Shown here in pieces: positions 37,772 through 47,537 of a DNA stretch of 64,000 bases. The DNA comes from Bermanella sp. WJH001 (GTDB taxonomy: Bacteria; Pseudomonadota; Gammaproteobacteria; Pseudomonadales; Oceanobacteraceae), in NCBI RefSeq assembly GCF_030070105.1, contig NZ_JASJOO010000003.1, positions 915,155 through 979,154 of the forward strand. Direction: 5' to 3'. The notes under the pieces were generated by a model. The model did not search any database. It saw only the letters and a list, made by a program, of their open reading frames with translations, and was not told where the DNA came from. A program made the translations under genes and the position numbers. Each line of letters opens with the position of its first letter. Within the stretch, counting starts at the first letter, position 1.

Positions 37772-37802
37772 TGTGTTAACACGCACATGTGCAGTTAACA
37801 CA
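37772..37802. promoter_or_regulatory. Nested palindrome between parE and parC
   Basis: TGTGTTAAC (37772-37780) and its complement GTTAACACA (37794-37802) enclose the 10-bp perfect palindrome GCACATGTGC. There is no T run, so it is not an intrinsic terminator. It could be an operator for a dimeric regulator or an mRNA hairpin 70 bases before parC. Confidence 0.55.
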
Positions 37803-37871
37803 AGCCTTATAAAAAGCATTAATTAACAGAATTCGAAACCTTAGCGAAACTAGCTAGGAGAGATAAAAAGA

Positions 37872-40121
37872 ATGAATGACATTGTAATAGGTGATGACGG
37901 CGTCGAACGTCAAACCTTAAAAGATTATACCGAAAGTGCGTATTTAAATTATTCCATGTACGTCATCATGGACCGAGCCTTGCCACATATTGGTGATGGT
38001 TTAAAACCGGTACAACGTCGTATTACCTACGCCATGAGCGAGCTGGGTTTAAAAGCCGGCGCTAAATATAAAAAGTCCGCCCGTACTGTGGGTGACGTGC
38101 TGGGTAAATTTCACCCCCACGGTGACAGTGCGTGTTACGAAGCCATGGTATTAATGGCGCAACCGTTTTCTTATCGTTATCCGCTGGTGGATGGACAAGG
38201 TAACTGGGGTAGCGCGGATGACCCTAAATCATTCGCCGCCATGCGTTATACCGAAAGTAAGCTAACCAAATACGCGGATGTATTATTAGGTGAGCTTGGT
38301 CAAGGCACCGTTGATTGGCAACCTAACTTTGATGGCAGCTTGCAAGAGCCGGTTACTTTGCCTGCACGCTTACCCAATATTTTATTAAACGGCACCACAG
38401 GTATTGCCGTGGGTATGGCCACTGATGTGCCGCCTCATAACTTACGCGAAGTTGCCAACGCCTGTATTCACATGTTGGATAACCCAAAAGCCACCACACA
38501 AGAGTTAACGCAATTTGTGCAAGGCCCGGACTTTCCAACAAACGCAGAAATTATTACCCCTAAAGCCGATGTACAACGTATGTACGAAACCGGTAAAGGC
38601 AGCGTAAAAATGCGTGCAGTGTATGAAATGGAAGATGGCGATGTGGTGATTACAGCGCTTCCTCACCAGTGTTCAGGTAACAAGGTACTTGAACAAATTG
38701 CCGATCAAATGAACAAGAAAAAGCTGCCAATGGTTGCGGATTTACGTGACGAATCGGATCACGAAAACCCAACTCGTTTAGTGATTGTGCCAAAGTCAAA
38801 CCGTGTGGACATTAAACAATTAATGAACCACTTGTTTGCCACAACCGATTTAGAAAAAAGCTACCGCATCAATATGAACATGATTGGCATCGACGGTTTG
38901 CCAAAAGTGAAAAGCTTAAGCGACATCATCAGTGAATGGTTAGTGTATCGAACCAATACCGTGCGTCGTCGTTTAGAACATCGCTTAGAAAAAGTATTGG
39001 CGCGCTTACACATCTTAGACGGTTTGTTGGTGGCATTTTTAAATATCGACGAAGTGATTGAAATCATTCGCCACGAAGAAGAGCCAAAACAAGAATTAAT
39101 CAAACGTTTTGGTTTAACTGATATTCAAGCCGAAGCCATTTTAGAATTAAAATTACGTCACTTAGCTAAATTAGAAGAAATGCGTATTCGCGGCGAGCAA
39201 GACGAGCTGCAAAAAGAACGTGAAAACCTAGAAAAAACCCTAGGCTCTGAGCGTCGCATGAAAACCCTAGTGAAAAAAGAAATCACCCAAGACGCTGAAA
39301 GTTATGGTGATGAGCGTCGTAGCCCAATGGTGACTCGTCAAGAAGCTCAAGCGCTTTCTGAAACCGACTTAATGGGCGCAGACCCTGTGACCGTTGTGTT
39401 GTCAGAAAAAGGCTGGATTCGTGCCGCTAAAGGTCACGACGTAGACGGTAATACCCTGGCCTATAAATCAGGTGATAAATTCTTAAGCCAAGCCAATGCT
39501 AAAACCAATCAACAAGCGGTATTTGTTGATAGTACCGGGCGAAGCTACAGCATTAATATTCACGGATTGCCGGGTGCTCGTGGTTATGGTGAACCAGTAA
39601 CGGGGTCCATTACATTACCAGCTGGTGCCAATTTAAGTGTGATGTTGGTAGGTCAAAATAAAGACCAGTATTTAATGGCCAGTGAAGCGGGTTACGGTTT
39701 TATCACGACCTTTGATGAAATGTTATCGAAAAACAAAGCCGGTAAAGCGTTATTAAATAAACCTGCTGAGAAAAAACTGCATCAGCCAATTAAAGTGCAA
39801 AATCTTGAAAAAGACTGGGTAGTGGCCGTGAGTAATGAAGGCCGTTTATTAACCTTCCCTGTGGCTGACTTGCCTGTGATGTCAAAAGGTAAGGGTAATA
39901 AAATTATGAATCTGGGCACCGGCGGCACAGAAGATTTAATTGGTTTATCCCTAATGAAAGAAGGTGATATGTTAATTGTGAATGCTGGTAAACGTCATGT
40001 GAAAATGAAGTTTGCAGACCTTGAGCATTATCAAGGTGAGCGTGGGCGTCGTGGTAATAAACTGCCGCGCGGTTTCCAAAACGTCACCAGCATTGAAGTC
40101 ATTCGTAAAGACGACGAATAA
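37872..40121 (+). CDS. parC: DNA topoisomerase IV subunit A
   Basis: ParC cuts and rejoins DNA in topoisomerase IV. Its 749 residues begin with the winged-helix core, including the segment that determines quinolone response ([14 protein letters not shown]) and the active tyrosine in AAMRYTE (Y126). The GyrA-type box QRRITYAM and a C-terminal beta-pinwheel follow from about residue 500. AGGAG lies a few bases before the ATG. It is coupled in place with parE and ends before a REP-like repeat and terminator. Confidence 0.98.
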   Translation: MNDIVIGDDGVERQTLKDYTESAYLNYSMYVIMDRALPHIGDGLKPVQRRITYAMSELGLKAGAKYKKSARTVGDVLGKFHPHGDSACYEAMVLMAQPFSYRYPLVDGQGNWGSADDPKSFAAMRYTESKLTKYADVLLGELGQGTVDWQPNFDGSLQEPVTLPARLPNILLNGTTGIAVGMATDVPPHNLREVANACIHMLDNPKATTQELTQFVQGPDFPTNAEIITPKADVQRMYETGKGSVKMRAVYEMEDGDVVITALPHQCSGNKVLEQIADQMNKKKLPMVADLRDESDHENPTRLVIVPKSNRVDIKQLMNHLFATTDLEKSYRINMNMIGIDGLPKVKSLSDIISEWLVYRTNTVRRRLEHRLEKVLARLHILDGLLVAFLNIDEVIEIIRHEEEPKQELIKRFGLTDIQAEAILELKLRHLAKLEEMRIRGEQDELQKERENLEKTLGSERRMKTLVKKEITQDAESYGDERRSPMVTRQEAQALSETDLMGADPVTVVLSEKGWIRAAKGHDVDGNTLAYKSGDKFLSQANAKTNQQAVFVDSTGRSYSINIHGLPGARGYGEPVTGSITLPAGANLSVMLVGQNKDQYLMASEAGYGFITTFDEMLSKNKAGKALLNKPAEKKLHQPIKVQNLEKDWVVAVSNEGRLLTFPVADLPVMSKGKGNKIMNLGTGGTEDLIGLSLMKEGDMLIVNAGKRHVKMKFADLEHYQGERGRRGNKLPRGFQNVTSIEVIRKDDE

Positions 40122-40132
40122 TTTCTTTAACT

Positions 40133-40230
40133 TAGGATGGGTTAGATTGAGCGTCGCGAAATCTAAATCCATTGGTGTATAAAAAAAGATGGGTTACGCC
40201 GCTCGCAAGACTCGCAGCTAACCCATCCTA
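40133..40230. repeat. Palindromic repeat cluster (TAGGATGGGTTAG / CTAACCCATCCTA)
   Basis: TAGGATGGGTTAG at 40133-40145 is the exact complement of 40218-40230, and a third partial copy (GATGGGTTACGCC) starts at 40188. Such GGATGGGTTA-type repeats are common between genes in gammaproteobacteria. The cluster fills the space between parC and its terminator. Confidence 0.8.
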
Positions 40231-40231
40231 C

Positions 40232-40263
40232 AACCCAAGTTGGCAACAGCTTGGGTTTTTTAA
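40232..40263 (+). terminator. Terminator after parC
   Basis: AACCCAAG / CTTGGGTT with a 10-base loop is followed by TTTTTT. Confidence 0.85.
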
Positions 40264-40285
40264 TTTATATGATATGGAAATGATG

Positions 40286-40522
40286 ATGGTGAATCCGCTT
40301 CTATGCCCTTTATGCCAGCAGCAAAATCGTTGCGAGAATCTAGGTGATCAAGACACCAACAAAACCTGTTGGTGTAATAACCCAGAGATTAAATTTCCAA
40401 AGGCATTGCTTGATCAGGTGCCCAAGGACAAAAAAGGCAAAGCGTGTATCTGTCAAAATTGTGCAAAAGTGTTTAATCAAACACACAATAAAGGCACCCA
40501 ACAATTCGACCGGTCAGAGTAA
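40286..40522 (+). CDS. Small cysteine-rich CWC family protein
   Basis: This is a 78-residue protein with four CxxC-like cysteine pairs: CPLCQQQNRC, CWC and CICQNC. The CWC core gives the family its name, and zinc binding is likely. The start MVNPLLCPLC at 40286 matches family N-termini; upstream ATGs at 40274, 40280 and 40283 are possible, but the frame further upstream runs into the parC terminator. It is convergent with the DUF1348 gene. Function is unknown. Confidence 0.8.
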   Translation: MVNPLLCPLCQQQNRCENLGDQDTNKTCWCNNPEIKFPKALLDQVPKDKKGKACICQNCAKVFNQTHNKGTQQFDRSE

Positions 40523-40540
40523 GTGTTACTTTTATTCGGG

Positions 40541-41029
40541 TTAAAGGCCTAGATCGGTTAATCCTGGGTGGTCAACCGGTCTTGGCCCTAGGGGCCATAA
40601 GAATTTGCGCTCACTTTCTAAAATCGCCACGTCATTGATGCTGGCATGGCGCTGTGTCATTAACCCTTTTTTGTTAAACTCCCAGTTTTCATTGCCGTGA
40701 CTGCGAAACCAGTTACCGTCTTTATCATGCCATTCATAGACATAACGCACAGCGATTCGATTATCTTGCACTGCCCATAATTCTTTGATTAAACGATACT
40801 CTAATTCTTTATCCCATTTACCCGTTAAAAATTGAATGATTTCATCTCGCCCTTTTACGAATTGGTCACGGTTACGCCATTGGCTGTCTAAGCTATAAGC
40901 GGTGGCAATTTTTTCAGGGTTTTTATTGTTCCATGCGTCTTCAGCTATGCGCACTTTTTGGATGGCACTGTCTTTAGTAAATGCAGGTAATGGCTGGCGA
41001 GTATCTTCAAAATCTAAATCAAAGTTCAC
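40541..41029 (-). CDS. DUF1348 / SnoaL-like (NTF2 fold) protein
   Basis: This is a 162-residue soluble protein of family DUF1348 with a SnoaL/NTF2-like fold. Typical segments are [32 protein letters not shown], the central [16 protein letters not shown] and the C-terminal WPLGPRP. Members often stand next to regulators or oxidoreductases; here an SDR gene lies 246 bases upstream on the same strand, beyond a terminator. The biochemical role is unknown. Confidence 0.88.
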   Translation of the reverse strand: MNFDLDFEDTRQPLPAFTKDSAIQKVRIAEDAWNNKNPEKIATAYSLDSQWRNRDQFVKGRDEIIQFLTGKWDKELEYRLIKELWAVQDNRIAVRYVYEWHDKDGNWFRSHGNENWEFNKKGLMTQRHASINDVAILESERKFLWPLGPRPVDHPGLTDLGL

Positions 41030-41232
41030 TGGGGATCCTTAAGTTTTACATAGTGGCAAGTCAGCCTTACTTAGCAATATCTATGCACAGCATAAGTTTA
41101 AGAAAAAGTATCGATAATCAAGGGTTGTTGATGGAATGGCTAAAATAGAGATGCTGTATGTTAGATATGAGTGCGCTTTAAGTGAAATGCTGGGCGGTTG
41201 TAGTGCAAAGCGCTAGGTGAAATTCATGTTTA

Positions 41233-41262
41233 TAAAAACGCCCAAGCCATATTGCTTGGGCA
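41233..41262 (-). terminator. Terminator after the SDR gene
   Basis: GCCCAAGC / GCTTGGGC with a 6-base loop is followed on the minus strand by GTTTTTAT. It ends 14 bases beyond the SDR stop codon. The rest of 41030-41275 shows nothing further that I can support. Confidence 0.8.
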
Positions 41263-41275
41263 TTGATTTTTTGAT

Positions 41276-42034
41276 TTAAACCGCGGTATGACCACCATCC
41301 ACAGGTAAGGCAATGCCGGTTGTAAAACCAGAATTAGAAGAGCATAAATACATGACGGCTTCTGCGATTTCGTCTACTTTACCAATACGACCCACAGGGT
41401 GCATACCCGCCACATACTCTGCTTTACGAGGGTCGGCTTCGGCTGCTCGGCGGAACATTTCAGTATCAATCACCGCAGGGCACACCGCGTTTACACGAAT
41501 GCCTTTTTTACCGTATTCAACCGCGGCGGATTTGGTTAAACCAATCACGGCGTGTTTGCTGGCACTGTAAATGGCCATTTTAGGGGCGGCACCTAAACCG
41601 GCAACCGATGCTGTGTTAACAATAGAGCCGCCACCATTTTTTAACATGGCTGGAATTTGATACTTCATACAGCGCCAAACGCCTTTTACGTTTACGTCCA
41701 TGATCTTATCAAAAACAGATTCTTCACCATCGGCCAGTTTACTTTGTTCGATTTCAATGCCGGCGTTATTAAATGCAATATCCAGTTTGCCATACGCTTC
41801 AATGGTGGCATCCACCAGTGACATAACCTGTTGTTCGTTTGTAACATCACAGGGTACAAACATGGCAATACCACCTGCCTGTGTGATTTCAGTGACGACG
41901 GCCTCACCATCTTGTTGGTTGATGTCTGCCACCACTACTTTAGCCCCATGTTTTGCAAACGCCATGGCAGTGGCTTTACCAATACCTGCACTTGCACCGG
42001 TGACAATGGCAACTTTATCTGTGAAATTTTGCAT
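41276..42034 (-). CDS. Short-chain dehydrogenase/reductase
   Basis: This is a 252-residue classical SDR. The cofactor motif is TGASAGIG near residue 12, NNAG near residue 90, and the catalytic set Asn, Ser, Tyr and Lys is visible (VNTASVAG, then YSASK near residue 157). The Asp in VVVADINQ at the end of the second strand suggests NAD rather than NADP. The C-terminal GIALPVDGGHTAV is common in the family. It resembles glucose dehydrogenase-like SDRs; the substrate cannot be fixed. Confidence 0.9.
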   Translation of the reverse strand: MQNFTDKVAIVTGASAGIGKATAMAFAKHGAKVVVADINQQDGEAVVTEITQAGGIAMFVPCDVTNEQQVMSLVDATIEAYGKLDIAFNNAGIEIEQSKLADGEESVFDKIMDVNVKGVWRCMKYQIPAMLKNGGGSIVNTASVAGLGAAPKMAIYSASKHAVIGLTKSAAVEYGKKGIRVNAVCPAVIDTEMFRRAAEADPRKAEYVAGMHPVGRIGKVDEIAEAVMYLCSSNSGFTTGIALPVDGGHTAV

Positions 42035-42174
42035 GCTGAACCCTTTGTTTATTTTGATTATGCTCAGAGAGTAACGTTAAGTTCTACATAGGTGAAATGG
42101 ATTATGTGCATATTAAATTATGAATAGCATTAATACTGATGTTAGCCATGTGAGCTTGCATCAGTAAACATGGC

Positions 42175-42588
42175 TCAGTATGTGACGTGTATGTTATGTT
42201 TTTCAATAAAATGTTCAGAATAAAAAGCACCGACTAAAGCACCAATTGATAACGTAAACATAATGATAAACATGCCAGCTAATAGATAAATATTTTGTAT
42301 TTTGCTGGCATAAAAATAATTACCAAGGGCCGCCATGGTGAAAATTAATAAAGCTATTTTGCCCGCTAAAAAGAACATGGGAATATCGAATGCCCATATT
42401 TGATTATGATGTTTGAAGGCATGTAGGCCAATATGCAAATAGGCAGACATGGTTACCAGCGCCAGCAGGATAACAGGCAAGCCAAACGTTAATAGAGGGT
42501 GAGCGCTAATTAAATGATAGCCCATGCGCAAAGTATAAATACTCGCAACGAGCCACATGATCATCAGTGGCATGAGGATTAATCCCAT
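42175..42588 (-). CDS. Small integral membrane protein of unknown function
   Basis: This is a 137-residue protein with four hydrophobic segments (about residues 2-25, 32-52, 68-92 and 100-125) and a short polar C-terminus (EKHNIHVTY). The ATG at 42588 is chosen because AAGGA stands 10 bases upstream; an ATG 14 codons earlier has no such site. I do not recognise the family. It lies 87 bases from the fatty-acid hydroxylase gene on the same strand and may be co-transcribed with it. Confidence 0.7.
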   Translation of the reverse strand: MGLILMPLMIMWLVASIYTLRMGYHLISAHPLLTFGLPVILLALVTMSAYLHIGLHAFKHHNQIWAFDIPMFFLAGKIALLIFTMAALGNYFYASKIQNIYLLAGMFIIMFTLSIGALVGAFYSEHFIEKHNIHVTY

Positions 42589-42675
42589 ACGTGTGTCCTT
42601 TTTACATAATGGAAATGCAAATAGTAACACGCTTATAAGGGTGGGAAAGTAGTGGGTTTATTAATTGTGAATGGT

Positions 42676-44280
42676 TTAGTATGACGTGGATTCGATCACT
42701 TGTTTTAAGCGTGTTAATGCCGCTTCTGATTTTTTCTCAGTTAATGCTTCAAAATACAATGCATTAAATGCCGTTAGTAAAATATTAGGCATGGTGTAGT
42801 TCAGTGTGCGTTGAAAATGAGTATGTTCACCCGCCGCGTTGACTTGATACTCAAGCTCTATTGTCACGCCATTATTTTGATTAATGGCATGGGCTCGCCA
42901 GATATGACCGGCTTTAAATTCAACAACTTCCCATACTAAGTGATTCATGCCAATAGGGGTGTTGATGTCTTCTTCAAACCCTTGACCCGTGATCACTGGG
43001 CCATCGGTACTGGTATACACCTTATTGGATTGCGGGTGCCATTGTGGCCACAACTTTACAGAGCTTGCATAGTTTAGGGTTTCTGTGGGGGAGCGTTTTA
43101 TGGTGATGGTATCCACTATGGTGGAAGTCATCGTGCTAAACCAAAGCGTTGTCGCAAATACCAATACTAGTGGTACACGAACGACCTCTAACAGCGCGTA
43201 ACGCTTTTTGTTTTCAAGTAAGTCATTGTTGATTACTAAACCACTTAAAATGAGCCCGACGCCAATGATGAGCTGTGTAGCTGAGAGACTGGGTGCTAAA
43301 AATATAAACATAGTGCTGACAATGAAGGTCAGTAACATGGATGCGCCGACGTAATATTGCACGGCTTTTGTGGTTTTTGGGTCGTATTTCTCACGATTGT
43401 TTGAACCGCTTTTTTGTAACATGCGATTATTTTCTTCACGATTTTGACAATCATCAGGTCGCCAACCAGTCGGTTGAAACCATAGCTTGATTTTATTTTT
43501 CCATGATTGTGTATGCAGTGAATCTTTTGTTAATAATGCCCAGTGTTGCAAGTTCGCTTTAATTGGGTTGAGGGTATTAAGAGGCTGTGTGGTGCCATAA
43601 TGACAAGGTTGGTTGGCCAGTTCTGGTTGCCATGTGCCAAATACACGATCCCAAATGACTAATGTGCCACCATAATTACGATCAATGTATTGCGGGTTTT
43701 TTGCATGATGCACACGGTGACTTGAGGGGGTAGACAAAATGCCTTCTACAAAAGGTACTTTGTTTATCGCCTGTGTATGCAACCAAAATTGATACAGTTT
43801 AAGAATAATGAATTGAATTAAAAAGACGTGAGGTGGGCAACCTAAAAATGCTAACGGTAAATAAAATACCCAAGAAAAGGCATATTGAAACGCGCTTTGG
43901 CGTAAGGCTGTGGTGAGGTTGTATTCTTCACTTTGATGATGACCAACATGAGCGCCCCATAACAGGTTTATTTCATGGGCTAAACGGTGAAACCAGTAAT
44001 AACAAAAATCCACGCCAAAGAAAAATACCACCCATGTGATGATGTCTGTACTAGAGAAATCGATTAGACGGTGGTACTGCCATATATAAATGAAAATGGC
44101 GAAGGTGTAGGCTTTTAGTAGTGCATCAGATATTAATAAACACAAACCCATTGATAAACTTGTAACGCTATCGTTATACCGATGTAGATTGCGTCCGCGT
44201 ATTCGTAAAACAAGATATTCAAAGCACATGATGATGAGAAATAGGGGAATGGCTAAGCCATTAATATTATATTCACTCAT
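42676..44280 (-). CDS. Sterol desaturase / fatty-acid hydroxylase fused to an SRPBCC domain
   Basis: This is a 534-residue membrane protein. The N-terminal half is a di-iron hydroxylase with TM segments near residues 5-25, 45-70, 80-100 and 140-170 and the histidine boxes HRLAHE, HVGHH and HRVHH. The pattern is closest to the alkylglycerol monooxygenase-like branch. Two or three more TM helices follow near residues 310-395. The last 140 residues look like an SRPBCC lipid-binding domain (IKRSPTETLNYASSVKLWPQ, IELEYQVN). The start at 44280 has AAGGG upstream. The combination of hydroxylase and lipid pocket in one chain is unusual. The substrate is presumably a lipid; this is inferred. Confidence 0.83.
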   Translation of the reverse strand: MSEYNINGLAIPLFLIIMCFEYLVLRIRGRNLHRYNDSVTSLSMGLCLLISDALLKAYTFAIFIYIWQYHRLIDFSSTDIITWVVFFFGVDFCYYWFHRLAHEINLLWGAHVGHHQSEEYNLTTALRQSAFQYAFSWVFYLPLAFLGCPPHVFLIQFIILKLYQFWLHTQAINKVPFVEGILSTPSSHRVHHAKNPQYIDRNYGGTLVIWDRVFGTWQPELANQPCHYGTTQPLNTLNPIKANLQHWALLTKDSLHTQSWKNKIKLWFQPTGWRPDDCQNREENNRMLQKSGSNNREKYDPKTTKAVQYYVGASMLLTFIVSTMFIFLAPSLSATQLIIGVGLILSGLVINNDLLENKKRYALLEVVRVPLVLVFATTLWFSTMTSTIVDTITIKRSPTETLNYASSVKLWPQWHPQSNKVYTSTDGPVITGQGFEEDINTPIGMNHLVWEVVEFKAGHIWRAHAINQNNGVTIELEYQVNAAGEHTHFQRTLNYTMPNILLTAFNALYFEALTEKKSEAALTRLKQVIESTSY

Positions 44281-44420
44281 GTTTGGCCCTTGTGTGCCCA
44301 TGCACATCATTATTATTTGTCATTCAGTATTACGCCATTAGCATGAGAATGCATTGTTGTTTGGTGACAGGCTTTGACCCAAGGTGACATCTATATAAGT
44401 AAGTGTTGGGAGTTGAAATA

Positions 44421-45074
44421 TCAACGCTGGTTTAGTACATCAAGTACACGTTGTAATCTAGACAAGGCAGAGCGATCTTCGAGAATGGCTTGTTGAGTAT
44501 TTGCTTCAAGTTGAATAATTGAAAACACTTCAAAGCTAAACGCTTGAGCCGTTTTGTCAGCCCATTCAGGGGATTCTAACCGGCTAACAACAGAGGGGTC
44601 GCCACCGCTGAATGCAATTAATCGATGAATAATTTTATCTTTTATTACATTCGCCTGCTCGCATTCACTGTCAGTGAATACGTGATCAAGATAAGGACGG
44701 CAACGGCCTATTTTATAGGGGAGTGATTGAGTTTCCTCCACCAGTTCTAATCGACGATCAATAAACACATTAATTAACAAGCGCCCGTCATCTGTGGTAT
44801 TCACTAGTTCACATAAGCCAGCGCTAAAAATCGCATGGGGTTTATAGGTGTCTTGATTTTGCATTAATGCCTGGGCTTTACTTTCAGCGGGTGTGACTTC
44901 GTGAATCACCTTTTCCGTATGGCAGATAGCCAAAGGCATGCGACGCTTGATGCATTGTTGCACCATGTCTCGATATCTGGGCTCAAATACATGCAGCGGA
45001 AATACCATACCCGGAAAGACCACACAGTTGGGGATGGGAAACAGGGCGATTTCTTCTAAGTTTTCATTTGTCAT
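44421..45074 (-). CDS. LON substrate-binding domain protein
   Basis: This is a 217-residue protein that has only the N-terminal (substrate-binding) domain of Lon protease, with no ATPase or protease domain. The LFPIPNCVVFPGMVFPLHVFEPRYRDMV stretch, here near residues 11-38, is diagnostic. It starts 7 bases after the gap stop codon on the same strand, so the two are likely an operon. Such free-standing LON-domain proteins are common in gammaproteobacteria; their partners are unknown. Confidence 0.88.
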   Translation of the reverse strand: MTNENLEEIALFPIPNCVVFPGMVFPLHVFEPRYRDMVQQCIKRRMPLAICHTEKVIHEVTPAESKAQALMQNQDTYKPHAIFSAGLCELVNTTDDGRLLINVFIDRRLELVEETQSLPYKIGRCRPYLDHVFTDSECEQANVIKDKIIHRLIAFSGGDPSVVSRLESPEWADKTAQAFSFEVFSIIQLEANTQQAILEDRSALSRLQRVLDVLNQR

Positions 45075-45081
45075 ATAAGGT

Positions 45082-46113
<1,032 letters not shown>

Positions 46114-46211
46114 CTATTTATTAAAGTATAGAGGGGTTCGTTCATTGTGCTGCTTTGCACCTGAATCAAATTTAAAAATAAAAAACATGAAGGGATAAAT
46201 TTTTAATGCAT

Positions 46212-46249
46212 AAAAAAGGCCAAAAAAATATATAAAACTTTTTTGGCCT
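46212..46249 (-). terminator. Terminator-like hairpin in the gap leader
   Basis: On the minus strand an 11-bp stem AGGCCAAAAAA / TTTTTTGGCCT is followed by a T run, about 120 bases before the gap start. No minus-strand gene lies upstream to need a terminator, so attenuation of gap is possible. The remaining part of the gap-coxB interval holds the coxB promoter and nothing else that I can support. Confidence 0.55.
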
Positions 46250-46348
46250 GTTATGTGTAATGTGAACAATTTAAACCGACTTTAGGCATAGGATGTCTAA
46301 AAAAACACATAAAATAAGCATTAAATTTCTATTTCTTTTTTGATGCGT

Positions 46349-46357
46349 TGCTATACT
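46349..46357 (+). promoter_or_regulatory. Candidate extended -10 promoter of the cox operon
   Basis: TGCTATACT is a good extended -10 element 49 bases before the coxB ATG. The -35 region is T-rich but lacks a clear hexamer. Confidence 0.45.
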
Positions 46358-46406
46358 GAATTAACAATAAATATAAAAAAATCTAAAGTCAGCCTGAGGG
46401 GGTCCC

Positions 46407-47528
46407 ATGAACCGAGTGGGAATTTCTGCTGTATCCGCTTTACTCTTACTATCCACTGCTCATTCTGCATTTGCTGAATGGGGTCTGAATATGACAGAGG
46501 GTGTTACCCAATTAAGTCAGAACGTTCATGGCTTACACATGACGATATTTTATATCTGCGTGGCCATTGCTGTGGTTGTGTTTGGCGTCATGCTATATAG
46601 CATTATCTATCATCGAAAAAGTCGTGGCGCTCAAGCTGCCAACTTTCATGAAAGCACAACCGTTGAAATTCTCTGGACAATAATTCCGTTGATTATTTTG
46701 GTGGTCATGGCCATTCCTGCCACTCAAACTTTAATTGATATGTACGATGCCGACGATGCCGAGATCGATATTCAGGTCACAGGTTATCAATGGAAATGGC
46801 GTTATACCTATCTAAATGAAGATGTGGATTTCTTTTCTATCCTGACCACACCGCAAGAGCAAATTGATAACCTTGAAGAAAAAGGCGAAAACTACTTGCT
46901 CGAAGTCGATAACCCTTTAGTGGTGCCAGTTGATACCAAAATTCGGTTTTTATTGACCGCAAAAGATGTCATTCATTCTTGGTGGGTGCCGGATCTTGCC
47001 GTTAAAAAAGACACCATTCCAGGTTTTATTAATGAGTCTTGGACAGTGATCGACAAGCCCGGAATTTATCGTGGGCAATGTACTGAGCTATGTGGCAAGG
47101 GTCATGGTTTTATGCCGATCGTGGTAAAAGCCGTATCTAAAGATGAATACAAAACGTGGATAACGGAGCAAGCCGCTGTACAAGCCGCCGCCCGTGAAGT
47201 GAAAGACATGAGCTTTGAAGAACTCATGGCTCAAGGTGAAAAAATCTATAAGAGTAATTGTGCTGCTTGTCACCAAGTGAATGGTAGCGGTATGCCGCCA
47301 GTGTTCCCTGCATTAGCCGGTAGCAAGGTCGCACTTGGGGAGATTGCCGATCATATTGATATCGTACTCAACGGTAAAAAAGGCACTGCCATGGGTGCAT
47401 ACGCAGAGCAGTTAAGTGTCAGTGATGTGGCTGCGGTTGTGACCTACGAGCGTAATGCTTGGGGGAATGATAAAGGTGATATGGCAACACCGAAGCAAGT
47501 TAAACAACAAAAAGAATCTGGGAAATAG
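46407..47528 (+). CDS. coxB: Cytochrome c oxidase subunit II with C-terminal cytochrome c domain
   Basis: CoxB receives electrons from cytochrome c through the CuA centre of aa3/caa3 oxidase. A signal peptide ends in AFA (about residue 23). Two TM helices follow (about 45-67 and 85-107), then the cupredoxin domain with CuA ligands in CTELCGKGHGFMP and the upstream VIHSWWVPDL. From about residue 285 a cytochrome c domain carries the heme motif CAACH. The fused cytochrome makes it caa3-like. GAGGGGG precedes the ATG. coxA starts 9 bases after its stop. Confidence 0.97.
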   Translation: MNRVGISAVSALLLLSTAHSAFAEWGLNMTEGVTQLSQNVHGLHMTIFYICVAIAVVVFGVMLYSIIYHRKSRGAQAANFHESTTVEILWTIIPLIILVVMAIPATQTLIDMYDADDAEIDIQVTGYQWKWRYTYLNEDVDFFSILTTPQEQIDNLEEKGENYLLEVDNPLVVPVDTKIRFLLTAKDVIHSWWVPDLAVKKDTIPGFINESWTVIDKPGIYRGQCTELCGKGHGFMPIVVKAVSKDEYKTWITEQAAVQAAAREVKDMSFEELMAQGEKIYKSNCAACHQVNGSGMPPVFPALAGSKVALGEIADHIDIVLNGKKGTAMGAYAEQLSVSDVAAVVTYERNAWGNDKGDMATPKQVKQQKESGK

Positions 47529-47537
47529 GAGGCCATT

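Noticed and set aside
40172-40285. N-terminal extension of the CWC protein
   Set aside because: The extension reads through a REP-like repeat and the parC terminator, so the gene must start after it.
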